Notes under the pieces: generated by a model | Told to the model about the DNA's origin: nothing | The model's database searches: none | Seen by the model: only the letters and a program-made list of their open reading frames with translations | Translations under genes and position numbers: made by a program | NCBI GenBank assembly: GCA_002441465.1 | Contig: DJWE01000101.1 | Coordinates: forward strand, 64,322-95,428 | Direction: 5' to 3' | Length of the DNA stretch: 31,107 nucleotides | Source of the DNA: Propionibacteriaceae bacterium UBA6238 | GTDB taxonomy: Bacteria; Actinomycetota; Actinomycetes; Propionibacteriales; Propionibacteriaceae | Part shown: positions 22,368 through 29,641 of the stretch, piece by piece | Layout: each line of letters begins with the position of its first letter | Position numbering within the stretch: position 1 is the stretch's first letter

Positions 22368-23822
22368 TCACTCCGGAATCAGTTGCCAGCCGAGGTATGC
22401 CTTGGCCTTGTAGAGGAACAGGTAGTGGAGCATCAGCTTCACCCAATGCCCATGTAGGCCGAGCTCGCCGCGGGTCTCCCGCTCGTCGCGTCCAGTGGTG
22501 AAGCGTTGGTAGTCCGGCACCACCGGCAGCATGGTCATCGCGGCAGCCGAGCCCTTGGTCAGGCCGGTGCCGGCGGACGCGACGCAGGCCGCCCCCATCC
22601 GGGCCATGGACGCGGTGTGCGGCGCTGCCGAGGGGCCGTGCGCGATCCGGTCGGCGATGGTCATGGCGACCGTCTTGCCCATGACGCCGGACGGCATGCC
22701 GGTGCGCGGCGGCGAAGGGGCGATCACCGTCCCGTTCGGAGATTTCTGCGGTTTCGAGATCTGGTGCGGCGGCGCGAACGCGATCCCGACGGCCCAGATG
22801 TTGTCGTAGCCGGGCGCAGCGTAGGTGGTGGGCCAGTCCTCGGCCCGCCATTCCTCGTAGGGCTTGGCGGTGTAGTCGGCGTCCACCTTCATGAAGCCGG
22901 ACGGGGCGAACAGTTCGCCGGTGATGTCGTTGCCGTCGGCGTCGTAGGCCTTCAGGGGCACCCCGCCGAACGGTGGGATCAGCATGGCGAAGTCGAACTC
23001 GAGGGTGTGGACGCTGCCGTCGAGGGTCTCGTAGTGGATCGTCCGCTCGTCAACCCTGTTCACGTGCGCGCCGAGGATCGCTTCGACACCGCGTTCGCGG
23101 AACAGCGAGCCCGTCCACAGTTCGCTGGTGGTCTGGAAGCCCTGCTGGTCGAACACCATGCCGTCGACGCCGAAGTCGCCGAGCGCGGCCTCGTTGGTGA
23201 GGTAGACCACGCGGGCCAGGTCGCGGACGCCGGCTTCGCGCAACTCGTGGTCGACGTTGAACACGTACTCGAACGCCGCGCCCTCGCAGGTGCAGGTGCC
23301 GTGGCCCATGCCCACGACCAGGGTCTGCGGCGTGCCGGTCTTGAGGACCTCGATCACTTTGCGGAGCTTCTCGTTCGCCTCGACGGCGTGGTCGGCGGTG
23401 CACACCGATTCTGTGTGGCCGTCCGGGCCCATCCCCTCGGTGGCCTCGAAGCGGAGCTTCGGGCCGGTGGCGTTGATCAGGTAGTCGTAGCGCAGGCGTT
23501 CGGTCGCGCCGGTCCGCTCCGGTGAGGTGTATTCGACGTCGACTGCGCCGCGGGAGTCGTTGGCGTCTCCCTTCGGCCGGATCGCGACGGCCTTCGCCTG
23601 GTGGAAGCCGATGTTCTTGCGTGCGTAGACCGGGGCCAGCGGGAACACCACGTCCTTCTTGGCCATCTCGCCCACGCCCACCCAGATGTTCGAGGGGATC
23701 CAATTCCACTGCGAGTTCGGCGACACCACCGTCACCGAGTGTTCTCGGCCCAGCAGGCGTCGTAGATGCAGCGCGGCGGTGTGACCGGATACGCCGGCTC
23801 CCAAGATGAGGACCTCTGCCAT
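22368..23822 (-). CDS. sqr: Sulfide:quinone oxidoreductase-type flavoprotein
   Basis: It oxidises sulfide to persulfide or sulfane sulfur and passes electrons to the quinone pool at the membrane. The 484-residue protein begins with the FAD motif LILGAGVSGHTAALHL. Cysteines fall in three places expected for this family: C141 (SVCTADH), C177/C179 (GHGTCTCEGAAFEY) and C413 (GAACVASAGTG). The C-terminus ends in an amphipathic aromatic stretch (WVKLMLHYLFLYKAKAYLGW), the usual membrane-binding tail. AAGGAG lies six bases before ATG 23822. The promoter carries a CstR-type operator. NADH dehydrogenase-2 and flavocytochrome c flavoproteins are relatives, but the cysteines and operator favour sulfide. 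Confidence 0.87.
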   Translation of the reverse strand: MAEVLILGAGVSGHTAALHLRRLLGREHSVTVVSPNSQWNWIPSNIWVGVGEMAKKDVVFPLAPVYARKNIGFHQAKAVAIRPKGDANDSRGAVDVEYTSPERTGATERLRYDYLINATGPKLRFEATEGMGPDGHTESVCTADHAVEANEKLRKVIEVLKTGTPQTLVVGMGHGTCTCEGAAFEYVFNVDHELREAGVRDLARVVYLTNEAALGDFGVDGMVFDQQGFQTTSELWTGSLFRERGVEAILGAHVNRVDERTIHYETLDGSVHTLEFDFAMLIPPFGGVPLKAYDADGNDITGELFAPSGFMKVDADYTAKPYEEWRAEDWPTTYAAPGYDNIWAVGIAFAPPHQISKPQKSPNGTVIAPSPPRTGMPSGVMGKTVAMTIADRIAHGPSAAPHTASMARMGAACVASAGTGLTKGSAAAMTMLPVVPDYQRFTTGRDERETRGELGLHGHWVKLMLHYLFLYKAKAYLGWQLIPE

Positions 23823-23859
23823 GTGACTCTCCTTCTGTCGGCTGCCCTGCCGACCGTGA

Positions 23860-23865
23860 ACTATA
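23860..23865 (-). promoter_or_regulatory. -10 (TATAGT) of the sqr operon inside the operator
   Basis: On the minus strand TATAGT is formed by the end of the palindrome, so a bound repressor would cover the promoter. It predicts a leader of about 30 bases carrying the AAGGAG site. Confidence 0.55.
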
Positions 23866-23880
23866 CCCTAGGGGGTATAG
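23861..23880. promoter_or_regulatory. CsoR/CstR-family operator upstream of sqr
   Basis: CTATACCCTAGGGGGTATAG has 7-bp inverted arms and the same 16-base centre (ATACCCTAGGGGGTAT) as the thioredoxin site. It overlaps the sqr -10. Identical sites at two promoters flanking a CsoR-family gene strongly suggest one local regulon. Confidence 0.85.
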
Positions 23881-23987
23881 GAGAGCCGTGTCGATCTCGC
23901 CGGACGCACCGCGCTCCTGCAGTTCACGCTAGCCCGGCGGGTGCGCGCTCGCAGGCGCTTCGTTCGGATCGTCCGGCCGACCACCGC

Positions 23988-24117
23988 GGGGACGGTTCCG
24001 ATCTCGGTCCACCGCCTGTCCGGTCGAAACCTGGACCGAGTTCGGAACCGTCCCCGGGGGGCTGGACCGAGTTCGGAACCGTCCCCGGGGGGCTGGACCG
24101 AGTTCGGAACCGTCCCC
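23988..24117. repeat. Palindromic repeat cluster B (one direct, three inverted copies)
   Basis: This lies in the 308-bp gap between sqr and the metallophosphoesterase gene. One copy of the 24-bp core is on + (23988-24011, one mismatch, GATCTC for GAACTC). Three perfect copies are on - (24032-24055, 24063-24086, 24094-24117), spaced exactly 31 bp as a tandem repeat. The first two copies fold with a 20-base loop (24012-24031) that shares the CCG.C.GTCCGG pattern with the loop of cluster A. Apart from this and the operator, I see no gene in the gap. Confidence 0.88.
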
Positions 24118-24130
24118 GGTGTGTCCGTGG

Positions 24131-25003
24131 TCAGGCGTGGGCGATGCGGACGCCGCGGGCGGCCAGTTCGGTGACGGCCCCGGCCGCGGAGTGGGTCTCG
24201 GTGACATCGGGGAAGCGACCCAAGGGCGCCACCGTCGAGGTGATCGTGTGCGCGTGCACGCTGATCAACTGCCACCCCTGGGCGCCATCCTGGCCGCGCA
24301 TCCCACGTCCGGTGGCGAGGTCCTGGGTGTAGCACAGGGACGTAGCGGCGTGCACTGCGATCCCTGCGAACGTGCCGAAGCCCGACTGGTGGAAGTGACC
24401 GGCCAGGATGGCCCGGACGTCCGAACCGGCGACAGCCTCGGCCAACGCCGGCTGGCCGAGGAGTTCCCAGCTCGCGGCGAGATCCTGCACCACCGGCAGC
24501 GGTGCGTGATGCATGGCCAGGATCGTTCCCTCCGCTGCTGGACGGGACAACTCGGCGTCCAGCCAGGCCAGCGATCCGGGGGCGATCTCGCCGTGGTCGG
24601 CGCCGGGCACCGTGCTGTCCAGACACAGCACCCGCAGGCCGCCGAGCCAATGCACCTGGTTCAGCGGATCGGTGCGTCCCGTCCCGTCGAGCAGGCCGGC
24701 GTCGAAGGCCGCGCGCTGGTCGTGATTGCCGTTCACCCAGATCACCGCGGCCCCGAGCCGGGCTGCGACCGGCTCCACGATCCTGCGGAGCTCGGCGTAG
24801 GACTCGGGCGTCCCGTCATCGGACAGGTCGCCGGTGAACACCAGCGCCCCGGGCGAATGCGCGGACGCCGCCTCGAGGGCAGCCGCGAGCCGCGGTCGGG
24901 CGTCCACCACACCGCGGACGAGCGGATCGTCCGGGTGACGCAGGTGGGTGTCGCTGAAGTGCGCCAGCACATGCGCCGGACGCGGGTACTCGGCGATTCG
25001 CAC
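24131..25003 (-). CDS. Metallophosphoesterase, CpdA-like (cyclic nucleotide phosphodiesterase type)
   Basis: The 290-residue protein has the full calcineurin-like metal motifs: SDTH (D18, H20), GDL (D59), GNHD (92-95), MHHAP and GHFHQ. The order and length match class III cyclic nucleotide phosphodiesterases such as CpdA and mycobacterial Rv0805, so hydrolysis of 3',5'-cAMP or a similar phosphodiester is likely but unproven. Its C-terminus is unremarkable. GTG 25003 has no ribosome site; TAGGTT on the minus strand ends six bases before it, suggesting a leaderless message. Repeat cluster C occupies the region where the -35 would be. Confidence 0.85.
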   Translation of the reverse strand: MRIAEYPRPAHVLAHFSDTHLRHPDDPLVRGVVDARPRLAAALEAASAHSPGALVFTGDLSDDGTPESYAELRRIVEPVAARLGAAVIWVNGNHDQRAAFDAGLLDGTGRTDPLNQVHWLGGLRVLCLDSTVPGADHGEIAPGSLAWLDAELSRPAAEGTILAMHHAPLPVVQDLAASWELLGQPALAEAVAGSDVRAILAGHFHQSGFGTFAGIAVHAATSLCYTQDLATGRGMRGQDGAQGWQLISVHAHTITSTVAPLGRFPDVTETHSAAGAVTELAARGVRIAHA

Positions 25004-25009
25004 GCCCCA

Positions 25010-25015
25010 AACCTA
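25010..25015 (-). promoter_or_regulatory. Candidate -10 (TAGGTT) for the metallophosphoesterase gene
   Basis: On the minus strand TAGGTT ends six bases before GTG 25003. No -35 consensus is present; the position falls inside the first core copy of repeat cluster C. Confidence 0.45.
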
Positions 25016-25055
25016 CGCCGGACCGAATTGGGGACGGTTCCGAACTCGGTCCGCC

Positions 25056-25064
25056 TTTTCCACA
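25056..25064 (+). other. DnaA-box-like nonamer TTTTCCACA
   Basis: It matches the permissive DnaA-box pattern TTWTNCACA. It is one arm of an inverted pair within repeat cluster C. Confidence 0.45.
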
Positions 25065-25086
25065 GGGCCTGATTCCCGGCCTGAAC

Positions 25087-25095
25087 TGTGGATAA
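25087..25095 (-). other. DnaA-box-like nonamer TTATCCACA (perfect consensus)
   Basis: TGTGGATAA on + is the exact complement of the consensus DnaA box TTATCCACA. It faces the TTTTCCACA site 22 bp away. This is far from an expected oriC context (no dnaA or dnaN nearby), so function is uncertain. Confidence 0.5.
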
Positions 25096-25142
25096 CCCGG
25101 ACCGCTCGGAACCGTCCCCGGGTCTCGGACTGCCGGCGGTGC

Positions 25143-25649
25143 CTAGCCGTGCCGAGCGGTGAACAGCCGGGCCTCGGCGAGCGCCGACCAGCCGTCGAAG
25201 AACTCCAGCCCGACCAGCGTGGCCGGCGGAAAGTTGTACCGGATCAGGGAGAGCGCGTCGGCGCTGGAGTGTTGACGATCCGCGATGTTCTCCGCGAGTG
25301 CAGGAATGCCCGGCGCATGCCCGACCACCAGCACTGTGCGGATCTGGTCCTCGATGCCCGAGAGCTCAGCCAGGAGCTGGCGTGACCCGGCGTTGTAGAG
25401 CCGGTCGAGGTAACGGATCGGCGCTCGCAGCTGGAGCAGTTCAGCGGTCTGCCGGGCCCGCGTCGCCGTGGAGCAGAGCACCAACTCGATCCGCTGAGGC
25501 GCGAGGACTTCGCCGACGCCGCGTGCCTGGGCGCGCCCCTTCGGGGTCAGCCCACGGCTCACGTCGCGCCAATCCGAGCCGGTGTGCTCGGCCTCCGCGT
25601 GGCGCAGCAGATACAGCCGATGGGCCTTGGGTTCGCCGCGGGTCGCCAT
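25143..25649 (-). CDS. sixA: SixA-type phosphohistidine phosphatase (histidine phosphatase family)
   Basis: The 168-residue protein is a minimal branch-1 histidine phosphatase. The nucleophile is H17 in LLRHAEAE. The basic pocket includes SRGLTPKGRAQA and CSTATRARQTAEL, and the second catalytic His is H111 in VVGHAPG. SixA removes phosphate from phosphohistidine in phosphorelay or PTS proteins; substrates here are unknown. ATG 25649 follows GGAGA at normal distance. It lies 32 bp after ppa in the same direction and is probably cotranscribed with it. Confidence 0.88.
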   Translation of the reverse strand: MATRGEPKAHRLYLLRHAEAEHTGSDWRDVSRGLTPKGRAQARGVGEVLAPQRIELVLCSTATRARQTAELLQLRAPIRYLDRLYNAGSRQLLAELSGIEDQIRTVLVVGHAPGIPALAENIADRQHSSADALSLIRYNFPPATLVGLEFFDGWSALAEARLFTARHG

Positions 25650-25681
25650 TTACGTTCTCCGAGCCACTCCCGCGTGCTGGG

Positions 25682-26242
25682 TCAGTTCTGCGTGAACTCG
25701 TTCTCGTACGACGTGCCCCTGGCGCGCTCCCAGCTGGCCTTGATCTCCATCTCGGCCTCCGAGTGGCCCACCCAGACCGCGCCTTCGACCGACTTCCCGG
25801 GTTCGAGATCCTTGTAGACGCTGAAGAAATGCTCGATCTCGAGCAGCGCGAGGTTCGGCATGTCGGTGAGTTCCCGGATGTTCTGCTGGCGCTGGTCGGC
25901 GACCGGGATGCAAAGCACCTTGTCGTCGCCACCCATCTCGTCGTGCATGCGGAACATGCCGATCGCGCGGCACTCGATCAGGGCGCCGGGGAAGGTCGCC
26001 TCGGGGACGAGCACCATCGCGTCCAGCGGGTCGCCGTCCTGGCCGAGCGTGCCCTCGATGAAGCCGTAGTCGTTGGGGTACTGGGTGGACGTGAACAGCG
26101 TCCGGTCGAGTCGGATGCGGCCGGTGTGGTGGTCCATCTCGTACTTGTTCTTGGTCCCCTTCGGGATTTCGATGGTGACATCGAAGTGCAGGCTCGGCTG
26201 GATCTTGGGGCGCGCGAAGCTGGGACGGTCCGTCGGAGTCAT
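25682..26242 (-). CDS. ppa: Inorganic pyrophosphatase (family I)
   Basis: It hydrolyses pyrophosphate from biosynthetic reactions and drives them forward. The 186-residue protein has the substrate-binding NKYEMDHHTG (32-41), RTLFTSTQYPNDYGFI, and the catalytic metal motif DGDPLD (69-74; D69, D71, D74). About 18 extra residues at the N-terminus (to KIQPSLHF) lengthen it slightly compared with the usual actinobacterial form. ATG 26242 follows AGAGAGG. It is divergent from dacB across only 29 bp, an arrangement also found in mycobacteria. Confidence 0.96.
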   Translation of the reverse strand: MTPTDRPSFARPKIQPSLHFDVTIEIPKGTKNKYEMDHHTGRIRLDRTLFTSTQYPNDYGFIEGTLGQDGDPLDAMVLVPEATFPGALIECRAIGMFRMHDEMGGDDKVLCIPVADQRQQNIRELTDMPNLALLEIEHFFSVYKDLEPGKSVEGAVWVGHSEAEMEIKASWERARGTSYENEFTQN

Positions 26243-26271
26243 CTGGGCCTCTCTGTCATGATGGATTCCCG

Positions 26272-27651
26272 ATGTATGAGCCGAGCCTATCGCGCGCCGA
26301 CGATCCGGCAAGGACGCGATCACACCGCCGCACCTGCGCACTTGGGGCCATGACGCTGCTGCTGGCGGCGGCGCTGCTCTACGGATGCACGACGGCACCG
26401 GCCGAACTGCCCTCCTCCGGGACGGTGATCGCCCCGGCCACGAGCCATCCCTCGGTGACCGCATCGCCCACCCCGACGCCCGTCGCGAGCGTTGACGCCG
26501 CCGCCGTGAAGGCACGCCTGGCCAAGATCAGCCGGGACGGGATCGGCCGCAGCGGTGTCGTGGTGATGACCGACGGCGGCGTCGAGGTGACCGGACGCAA
26601 TGCGGACGAGCCGCTGGCGCCGGCGTCGACGATGAAGCTGCTGACCAGCGCGGCCGCGCTCGACCTGCTCGGGGCCGATCACACCTTCACCACCTCGGTG
26701 GTCAGCCCGGCGAAGGGCCGGCTGGTGCTCGTGGGCGGCGGTGACCCTCTCCTCACCGACAAGGCGTCGACGTCCTCGGCGAAGCCGGCCTCGCTGCAGG
26801 CCCTCGCCAAGACGACCGCGAAGGCGCTCGCCGCGTCCGGTGTCACGAAGGTGCGGCTCGGCTACGACGCCACCTTGTTCAGCGGGGACGACTACAGCCC
26901 GAACTGGGACTCGACGTGGCGCGGCTACCTGGCCCGGGTGAGCCCGTTGCTGGTGGGGGAGGGGCGGTTCAACCCATGGCAGTCGGATCCGAAGCCGGCC
27001 CGGACGGCGGCGACCGCCTTCGCGAAGCGACTCCAGGCCCGGGGCATCACCGTGACCGGCGTCTCGGCGACGACAGCGGACCCGTCCGCCGCTGTGGTGG
27101 CGTCGGTGGAGTCCGCGCCGCTGAGCACGATCGTCGCGCGCACCCTGCGCCTCAGCGACAACCTGGCCGCGGAGGTTCTGGCGCGACACGTCGCGATCGC
27201 CTCGGACGCGCCGGCCGACTTCGATGGAGCCGTGGCCGCGATCCAGAGGTGGCTGGTCGCACACGCGCTGTGGGACGACGGCATGCGGCTGGTCGACGGC
27301 AGCGGGCTGTCGAGGCGGGCCCGGGTGACTCCCTCGGTGCTCGCGCGGGTGATCGTCGCCTCGCTGACCACGCCGCGACTGAACGCACTGGCCGCGGGGC
27401 TGCCGGTGGCCGGACGGAACGGGACGCTCGAGCATCGCTTCGACGACGCCTCCGAACGGATCGGACGCGGGAACGTCCACGCCAAGACCGGGACGTTGGC
27501 CGGCATCGGCACGATGGCCGGCTACCTGACCACGTCCGACGGCCAGCGGCTGGTGTTCGCGGCGATGGGGAACGGCGTCCGGGGCCAGACCACCGGTCAG
27601 AACTGGCTGGACCGCACGGCGGCGGCGCTGGTGCGCTGCGGCTGCGGCTGA
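26272..27651 (+). CDS. dacB: D-alanyl-D-alanine carboxypeptidase/endopeptidase (PBP4, family S13)
   Basis: It trims peptidoglycan peptides outside the membrane and is a penicillin target. The 459-residue protein has all three motifs: STMK (nucleophile S119, K122), SDN (295-297) and KTG (405-407, HAKTGTL). A lipoprotein-like signal ends in LLYGC (C39). I kept ATG 26272 because it supplies the basic region RTRSHRR before the hydrophobic stretch; ATG 26350 would leave the signal without positive charge. There is no ribosome site at 26272; a CATGAT lies at 26257-26262. DUF2342, tilS, hpt and ftsH follow in the usual actinobacterial order. Confidence 0.92.
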   Translation: MYEPSLSRADDPARTRSHRRTCALGAMTLLLAAALLYGCTTAPAELPSSGTVIAPATSHPSVTASPTPTPVASVDAAAVKARLAKISRDGIGRSGVVVMTDGGVEVTGRNADEPLAPASTMKLLTSAAALDLLGADHTFTTSVVSPAKGRLVLVGGGDPLLTDKASTSSAKPASLQALAKTTAKALAASGVTKVRLGYDATLFSGDDYSPNWDSTWRGYLARVSPLLVGEGRFNPWQSDPKPARTAATAFAKRLQARGITVTGVSATTADPSAAVVASVESAPLSTIVARTLRLSDNLAAEVLARHVAIASDAPADFDGAVAAIQRWLVAHALWDDGMRLVDGSGLSRRARVTPSVLARVIVASLTTPRLNALAAGLPVAGRNGTLEHRFDDASERIGRGNVHAKTGTLAGIGTMAGYLTTSDGQRLVFAAMGNGVRGQTTGQNWLDRTAAALVRCGCG

Positions 27652-27668
27652 GCGTTCCCGGCGGGCCG

Positions 27669-27674
27669 TAGGGT
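27669..27674 (+). promoter_or_regulatory. Candidate -10 (TAGGGT) for leaderless DUF2342 gene
   Basis: TAGGGT ends six bases before ATG 27681 and would give a leaderless message. The intervening GGGGCC could act as a weak ribosome site instead, so this is less certain than the others. Confidence 0.4.
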
Positions 27675-27680
27675 GGGGCC

Positions 27681-28652
27681 ATGGAGCACCTTCCGGCCAT
27701 CGACTGGGCCTTCGCCGCGAGCACCGGGCGCAGCCTGGTGCATCCGGGACCGGAGCTGGACGCCGCCGAGATCGCCGACGCGGTCGGTGAACTCCGGGTC
27801 GCAGCCGCCCGTGCCACCGAGCACGTCGCCGAGGTCACCCTGCTCGACCGGCCGGCGGTCGCGGACGTCCTGGTGATCGATCGGGCGACCTGGGTGGACG
27901 CGGTCTGCGAATCGGCGAGCACGATGCTGGCCGGGATCACCTCCGAGACCCCGAGTTCTCCTCTCGCCGCAGCCAGGGCGCGGGTACTGGGCGCGCAGGC
28001 GGGAGCGGTATTCGCCCTGGTCGCGACCCGGATCCTCGGGCAGTTCGACCCGTTCGTCGCCTCGCCCCGGTTGCTGCTGGTGGCCCCGAACGTGGTCGAG
28101 ATCGAGCGGCAGCTGCACGTCCACCCGAGCGACTTCCGGCTGTGGGTGTGCCTGCACGAACAGACCCACCGCTTCCAGTTCGGTCGCGCGCCATGGCTGC
28201 GTCCGCATCTGCTGGGGCTGTTCGGCGAGCTGCTCGCCGGCGAGGAGCTTCGTCTCGGCTGGCCGCGAGGCGGGCGACCGACCGACGTCCGCGACTTGAT
28301 CCTCGACCCGGCTCAGCGCGAGGCGTTCGACCAGGTCACTGCGGTGATGTCGCTGATGGAGGGGCACGCGGACGTGATGATGGATCGGGTGGGCACCCGG
28401 GTGGTGCCCAGCTACGCCACGATCCGGAGGGTGTTCGAGGCCCGTCGCGACCAGCAGGGCTGGGGTGCGTGGGTGCGTCGGCTGATCGGCCTGGACCTGA
28501 AGCGGGAGCAGTACCGAGATGGTGCGGAGTTCTGCCGTCAGGTGATCTCCGCCGCCGGCGTGGAGGTGCTGAACCGCGCTTTCGACGCGCCCGGACTGCT
28601 GCCCACGCTGGCGGAGATTCACGACCCGCAGCTGTGGCTGCACCGGATCTGA
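27681..28652 (+). CDS. Zinc-dependent metalloprotease-like protein (DUF2342 family)
   Basis: The 323-residue protein belongs to the actinobacterial family long annotated as F420-biosynthesis-associated. It has an intact zinc-protease motif HEQTH (H159, E160, H163). A downstream third-ligand region, LMEGHADVMM (E227, H229), lies at the distance seen in gluzincin-like proteins. No signal peptide is present, so it is probably cytoplasmic. The substrate is unknown and no F420 synthesis gene is in the window, so the F420 link rests on family annotation only. Its TGA overlaps the tilS ATG by one base. Confidence 0.87.
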   Translation: MEHLPAIDWAFAASTGRSLVHPGPELDAAEIADAVGELRVAAARATEHVAEVTLLDRPAVADVLVIDRATWVDAVCESASTMLAGITSETPSSPLAAARARVLGAQAGAVFALVATRILGQFDPFVASPRLLLVAPNVVEIERQLHVHPSDFRLWVCLHEQTHRFQFGRAPWLRPHLLGLFGELLAGEELRLGWPRGGRPTDVRDLILDPAQREAFDQVTAVMSLMEGHADVMMDRVGTRVVPSYATIRRVFEARRDQQGWGAWVRRLIGLDLKREQYRDGAEFCRQVISAAGVEVLNRAFDAPGLLPTLAEIHDPQLWLHRI

Positions 28653-29623
28653 TGGCCCGCAGGGCCCTGGGGCCCGCCACCGTGCTCGTCGTACAGGCGG
28701 TCGAGGCCATGCTGGATCAGCCGGCGCTGGTCGCCTGCTCCGGTGGCGCGGATTCGCTCGCTCTTGCTGCTGCCGCCGCCGTGGTGGGTGCGCGCAAGCA
28801 GCTTTCGATCCGCGCGGCGATCGTCGACCACGGGTTGCAGGCGGGGTCTGCCGCGCAGGCGGACGCCGTCGTCGCCGAGCTGGAGTCGCTCGGGCTGCCG
28901 GCGTCGGTCCTCCCGGTTGCCGTCCGGCGCGGTGGCGATGGGTTGGAGGCGGCCGCGCGCGACGCCCGCTACGCCGCGCTCGCCGGTGCGGCGTCCGCCG
29001 AGGAAGTGGTGTTGCTCGGCCACACCCTCGACGACCAGGCGGAGACGGTGCTGCTCGGCCTGGCCCGCGGCTCCGGTCCCCGCTCGCTGTCGGGCATGCC
29101 GGATCGTCGCGGTCGCTTCGCCAGGCCTCTGCTCGGCCTCCGCGCGGCCACGACGCGACAGGCGTGCGTCGAGCTCGGCCTCTCGGCCTGGATCGATCCG
29201 CACAACTCCGAACGGCGGTTCGCCCGGGTGCGCGTGCGGGAGCGAGTGCTCCCCGTCCTGGAGGCCGAGCTCGGCCCCGGGGTCGCGGAGGCGCTGGCTC
29301 GCTCCGCGGCGTTGCTGCGCGCCGACGCCGATCTGCTGGACGAGCTGGCGGACGCGGAGCGGGCGAATCACCCCGCCCCCGATCTCGATTGCGATCGGCT
29401 GGCCGAGCTGCCTGCCGCCCTGCGCGGTCGGGTGCTGCGCGACTGGCTGCGCGACGCCGGCGCGAGGGACCTCTCGGCCGTCCACCTCGCCGGTGTGGCC
29501 GCGTTGGCCACGGACTGGCATGGTCAACGCTGGGCAGAGGTTCCCGGAGTTCGGGTGGTGCGGCGAGACGGACGCCTCGTGGCGCAGTCCGCGAACTCCG
29601 TGGCGGAACGAGCGCTTCGGTGA
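28652..29623 (+). CDS. tilS: tRNA(Ile)-lysidine synthase
   Basis: It converts C34 of the CAU-anticodon tRNA-Ile to lysidine so that AUA is read as isoleucine; it is essential. The 323-residue protein has the N-type ATP pyrophosphatase P-loop SGGADS (30-35), VDHGLQ, GHTLDDQAETVLLGLARGSG and the ARVRVRERVLPVL segment. The actinobacterial form is shorter than that of E. coli at the C-terminus, as here. The start overlaps the metalloprotease stop (TGATG). hpt follows after 18 bp. tilS beside hpt and ftsH is a very widely conserved arrangement. Confidence 0.95.
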   Translation: MARRALGPATVLVVQAVEAMLDQPALVACSGGADSLALAAAAAVVGARKQLSIRAAIVDHGLQAGSAAQADAVVAELESLGLPASVLPVAVRRGGDGLEAAARDARYAALAGAASAEEVVLLGHTLDDQAETVLLGLARGSGPRSLSGMPDRRGRFARPLLGLRAATTRQACVELGLSAWIDPHNSERRFARVRVRERVLPVLEAELGPGVAEALARSAALLRADADLLDELADAERANHPAPDLDCDRLAELPAALRGRVLRDWLRDAGARDLSAVHLAGVAALATDWHGQRWAEVPGVRVVRRDGRLVAQSANSVAERALR

Positions 29624-29629
29624 GAGGGG

Positions 29630-29635
29630 TAAGGT
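29630..29635 (+). promoter_or_regulatory. Candidate -10 (TAAGGT) for leaderless hpt
   Basis: TAAGGT lies six bases before GTG 29642, the same sequence and spacing as before the PSP1 gene at 5808. GAGAGG further upstream is too far away to act as a ribosome site. Confidence 0.5.
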
Positions 29636-29641
29636 CACCGC

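Larger units (their letters stand above)
25030..25119. repeat. Palindromic repeat cluster C, enclosing a DnaA-box-like pair
   Basis: One + copy of the core (25030-25053, last base G for A) and one shortened - copy (about 25099-25119, missing two or three bases in the middle) enclose a 45-base centre. The centre is itself an inverted repeat, CTTTTCCACAG against CTGTGGATAA. The whole forms a nested palindrome in the 139-bp gap between sixA and the metallophosphoesterase gene. Confidence 0.75.

Noticed and set aside
24032..24117. Cluster B as a CRISPR array
   Set aside because: The 31-bp period has only 7 bases between cores, and those are the same (GGGGGGC-like) each time, so there are no spacers. 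No cas genes are present.
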